Shown here: positions 61,941 to 64,000 of the stretch, piece by piece
How the letters are laid out: each line of letters begins with the position of its first letter
Numbering within the stretch: the stretch's first letter is position 1
DNA from: an uncultured Bacteroidales bacterium
GTDB lineage: Bacteria > Bacteroidota > Bacteroidia > Bacteroidales > ML635J-15
Length of the DNA stretch: 64,000 nt
Assembly (NCBI GenBank): GCA_937899245.1
Contig: CALDKB010000014.1
Coordinates: 19,057 to 83,056 of the forward strand
Direction of reading: 5' to 3'
Made by a program: the position numbers and the translations under genes
The notes under the pieces: generated by a model
Seen by the model: only the letters and a program-made list of their open reading frames with translations
The model's database searches: none
What the model was told of the DNA's origin: nothing

Positions 61941-63383
61941 ATGTCGGAAATAATAGGAAGAAAGATTGAAATAGAAGAACTTAACCGCTTGTATCATAGT
62001 AAAAAAGCTCAATTTGTTGCTGTATATGGAAGGCGTAGAGTCGGGAAAACTTATCTTATAAATCAGGTGTTCAAGGATAAGATGACATTCCATCATACTG
62101 GGTTGTCTCCATTCGATAACAATGCAAAGACTACTATGGCAGACCAATTGCAGTCTTTCTATTTTTCACTGATTCGCAGCGGAATGGACGAAACTGTGGC
62201 GAGACCTAAATCGTGGCTTGAGGCATTCTTTATGCTGGAGAAACTACTTATAAAACTTGACAATGGCGAACGGCAGGTTGTTTTCATCGATGAGCTTTCG
62301 TGGATGGACACTCCTCGGAGCGGTTTTCTTTCAGCCTTTGAAAGTTTTTGGAACGGATGGGCTTCGATGCGCGACAATATGATGCTTATTGTCTGTGGTT
62401 CTTCAACGACTTGGATGCTGAGCAATTTGGTAAATAATTATGGTGGTCTGTACGGTAGGTTGACATACGAAATAAAATTGTCGCCATTTTCGTTGAAGGA
62501 ATGTGATGAGTATCTGAAGTCTAATGGAATCATTATGATGCCGTACGATGTCACACAGGCTTATATGATTTTTGGCGGCATCCCATATTATCTCGGATTC
62601 TTCCTTAAAGGTATGAGTCTGACACAGAATGTTGACAAGCTGCTATTTGCAAGGGATGCAGTACTTGCAAAGGAATTCGACAGGATGTTCCATTCGCTTT
62701 TTGTTCATTGGAAAGACTATCAGAAAGTTGTAAGCCTTCTTGCCACACGGCATTATGGATTTACAAGGGATGAAATCTCCGAAAAGTGTGGGATCTCGAT
62801 GGGCGGAGGATTATCTGATATGCTTAAATCACTTATTGACAGCGACTTTATTGCCAAATATACACCTATTGCCAACGCCCGTAGCAAGGAATACTATAAG
62901 TTATGCGACCCGTTTTGCGCTTTCTATTTGAAATTTGTGGCAGGCAATTCTGCTGACCATAATTTTATGCAGAATAGTCAAAATTCGCAGTCGTATGTTT
63001 CGTGGCGTGGATTTGCCTTCGAGCAGGTTTGCTTCAACCATATCAGCCAGATAAAGTCTGCATTAGGAATTTCGGGAGTAGTTTCAAGGGAATCAGCTTT
63101 GCTGGTTAAGGGAGACGAAAATACACAAGGAGCGCAAATCGATTTGATTATTGACCGCGATGACAATGTGCTTAATTTGTGCGAAATGAAATTCTACAAA
63201 AAGGATTTCACAATCACACAGTCAGACTATTCCAATTTTGAAAACAAGATAGATGTCCTTTCTCATATTACACAGTCGAAGAAAAACATTCATTTTACAT
63301 TGGTAACAACAAAAGGTGTTGCCTATAATGAATATTCCGGCATAGTCCAAAAGATTGTCACACTAGATGATTTGTTTAAGTAG
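61941..63383 (+). CDS. ATPase of the ATPase_2/DUF234 type (repeat-fronted)
   Basis: A 480-residue protein from the ATG at 61941 (MSEIIGRKIEIEELNRLYHS). Walker A GRRRVGKTYL (about 30-39), Walker B VVFIDELSWMDTPRSGF, sensor LIVCGSSTTWM and the GGLYGRLTYEIKLSPFSLKE motif are typical of the archaeal-ATPase-like family. A winged helix (FTRDEISEKCGISMGGGLSDML) and a DUF234 part with a PDDEXK-like end (GAQIDLIID, LCEMKFYKKDF) follow. Its role is unknown. It is flanked by identical 31-bp hairpins and preceded by nested palindromes. Confidence 0.92.
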   Translation: MSEIIGRKIEIEELNRLYHSKKAQFVAVYGRRRVGKTYLINQVFKDKMTFHHTGLSPFDNNAKTTMADQLQSFYFSLIRSGMDETVARPKSWLEAFFMLEKLLIKLDNGERQVVFIDELSWMDTPRSGFLSAFESFWNGWASMRDNMMLIVCGSSTTWMLSNLVNNYGGLYGRLTYEIKLSPFSLKECDEYLKSNGIIMMPYDVTQAYMIFGGIPYYLGFFLKGMSLTQNVDKLLFARDAVLAKEFDRMFHSLFVHWKDYQKVVSLLATRHYGFTRDEISEKCGISMGGGLSDMLKSLIDSDFIAKYTPIANARSKEYYKLCDPFCAFYLKFVAGNSADHNFMQNSQNSQSYVSWRGFAFEQVCFNHISQIKSALGISGVVSRESALLVKGDENTQGAQIDLIIDRDDNVLNLCEMKFYKKDFTITQSDYSNFENKIDVLSHITQSKKNIHFTLVTTKGVAYNEYSGIVQKIVTLDDLFK

Positions 63384-63446
63384 TTGATTGGTAGAATGCA
63401 CCGAATTCCTTTCCTTGTATTGCTGATTTGTGCAAGGCGGTGATTA

Positions 63447-63510
63447 CAGCGATGTAATTTCCGCATTACAAATGCTGATACTCAAGACTTTCGGATTATA
63501 AATCCGAAAG
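63447..63510. repeat. Two hairpins downstream of the 61941 ATPase gene
   Basis: First: CAGC, TGTAAT, loop, ATTACA, GCTG (63447-63477). Second: CTTTCGGATT-ATA-AATCCGAAAG (63488-63510, 10-bp perfect arms). The second contains CGGATTATAA, the core of the operator-like site in front of the same gene. The stretch 63384-63532 has no gene. Confidence 0.7.
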
Positions 63511-63532
63511 GACAGAAAGGCAAAGCATTTAA

Positions 63533-63913
63533 TCAAAAACAATAATAAAAAAAACGCACCCTTTCCGATGCGTTTTTCCTTATATATTGCCAATTTTTGC
63601 AAGGCAAAGTTGTGTTTACAGCAACGCAGACATGAGCCTTCGCCAAGCAAATGTTCTCGTTTTCCTTTATTAAATCGCCAAAAAACTGGGCAAATTCACT
63701 ATCATAAATGTTACAATCTTGTTCCCAAGCGCGTTGAAGAGATTCCTCTCGGACTGCTTTACGCATACCTTCAAGCCAAAGATTCCATACTTCATCTGAT
63801 AAATCTCCATTCTTTTGCGAATGAAATTCAATGCTGTATAGTTTAATAAATAGTCGCTGACAAGAAATCTTATCGCAATTGCTATCTGTTAGTATTTTCG
63901 TGGTTATTTCCAT
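63533..63913 (-). CDS. Hypothetical protein, possibly a gene fragment
   Basis: 126 residues from the ATG at 63913. The first 85 or so residues look like a folded helical protein (CQRLFIKLYSIEFHSQKNG, then SDEVWNLWLEGMRKAVREE and WEQDCNIYDSEFAQFFGDLI). The last 40 lie in the repeat DNA that also flanks the ATPase gene, so the native C-terminus seems lost. The frame is also open for 16 codons upstream of the ATG with compatible sequence, then meets a stop. I recognise no family. Confidence 0.5.
   Translation of the reverse strand: MEITTKILTDSNCDKISCQRLFIKLYSIEFHSQKNGDLSDEVWNLWLEGMRKAVREESLQRAWEQDCNIYDSEFAQFFGDLIKENENICLAKAHVCVAVNTTLPCKNWQYIRKNASERVRFFYYCF
63548..63578. repeat. Terminator-like hairpin, copy 2 (flanks the 61941 ATPase)
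   Basis: Same 31 bases as 61705-61735. It overlaps the predicted C-terminal end of the 63533 reading frame, so that frame's last residues may be non-native. Confidence 0.85.
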
Positions 63914-64000
63914 ATATTGCTTGGTGTATTCAATGACAGTATTCGTATTTTCCCAAAATTATTTTGTGCAAAAAACCTAAATTAATTTGTACACAAAAAA

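Noticed and set aside
51290..63913. Right-hand accessory region considered as a prophage or conjugative element
   Set aside because: No integrase, structural, portal, relaxase or Tra genes are present, and core genes (rimO, the prolyl oligopeptidase) lie within it.

Overview
The window is chromosomal DNA of a member of the Bacteroidota, most likely the order Bacteroidales; no 16S or other marker is present to name a genus. Evidence: several type IX secretion (T9SS) and gliding-type proteins (PorV, a PorP/SprF protein, a PorE-like OmpA protein, a type B sorting domain, GldA), many beta-barrel proteins with Bacteroidota-style signal peptides, weak Shine-Dalgarno sites, and many copies of the Bacteroidota -7 promoter element TAnnTTTG just upstream of genes.

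Layout. 1-6.9 kb: a beta-barrel protein cut by the left edge, ispF, porV, the chaperones grpE-dnaJ, a peptidoglycan amidase and miaA. 7-15.4 kb: a surface and secretion block. A 1481-residue PKD-repeat protein with a type B T9SS sorting domain is divergent from porP/sprF and a porE-like gene, followed by a small barrel protein. 15.5-31.8 kb: housekeeping genes (YgiQ, hldD, a MeaB GTPase fused to a four-helix-bundle domain, ProX-like deacylase, recX, a SerA-like dehydrogenase, a 3-hydroxybutyrate dehydrogenase, gldA) and a minus-strand operon of a small membrane protein, mutL, two rhomboid proteases and an EEP hydrolase. 32.3-39 kb: porin, MltF-like transglycosylase, L,D-transpeptidase, S1/P1 nuclease, RNase R. 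39.2-44.6 kb: accessory DNA with a single-chain restriction-modification enzyme, a probable 6S-like RNA and a YhcG-type nuclease flanked by 48-bp repeats, ending at ruvB. 45.8-57.4 kb: ClC transporter, an MBOAT/SGNH O-acylation pair, an Ldh-family dehydrogenase, an ATPase with a repeat-filled promoter, rimO, a broken Fic gene and a prolyl oligopeptidase. 57.4-64 kb: accessory DNA with two more P-loop ATPases, a FISUMP fragment, a RAYT transposase gene holding a palindrome in frame, and an AbiE-type toxin-antitoxin pair.

The most unusual items are: (a) the in-frame fusion of a four-helix-bundle (S23-type) element to MeaB; (b) three P-loop ATPase genes with nuclease-like C-termini, each with its own unrelated palindrome or repeat set at the promoter, plus a similar orphan array beside the restriction gene; (c) yhcG flanked by 48-bp direct repeats next to a 6S-like RNA. 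Functions come from motif recognition by eye; no database search was run.
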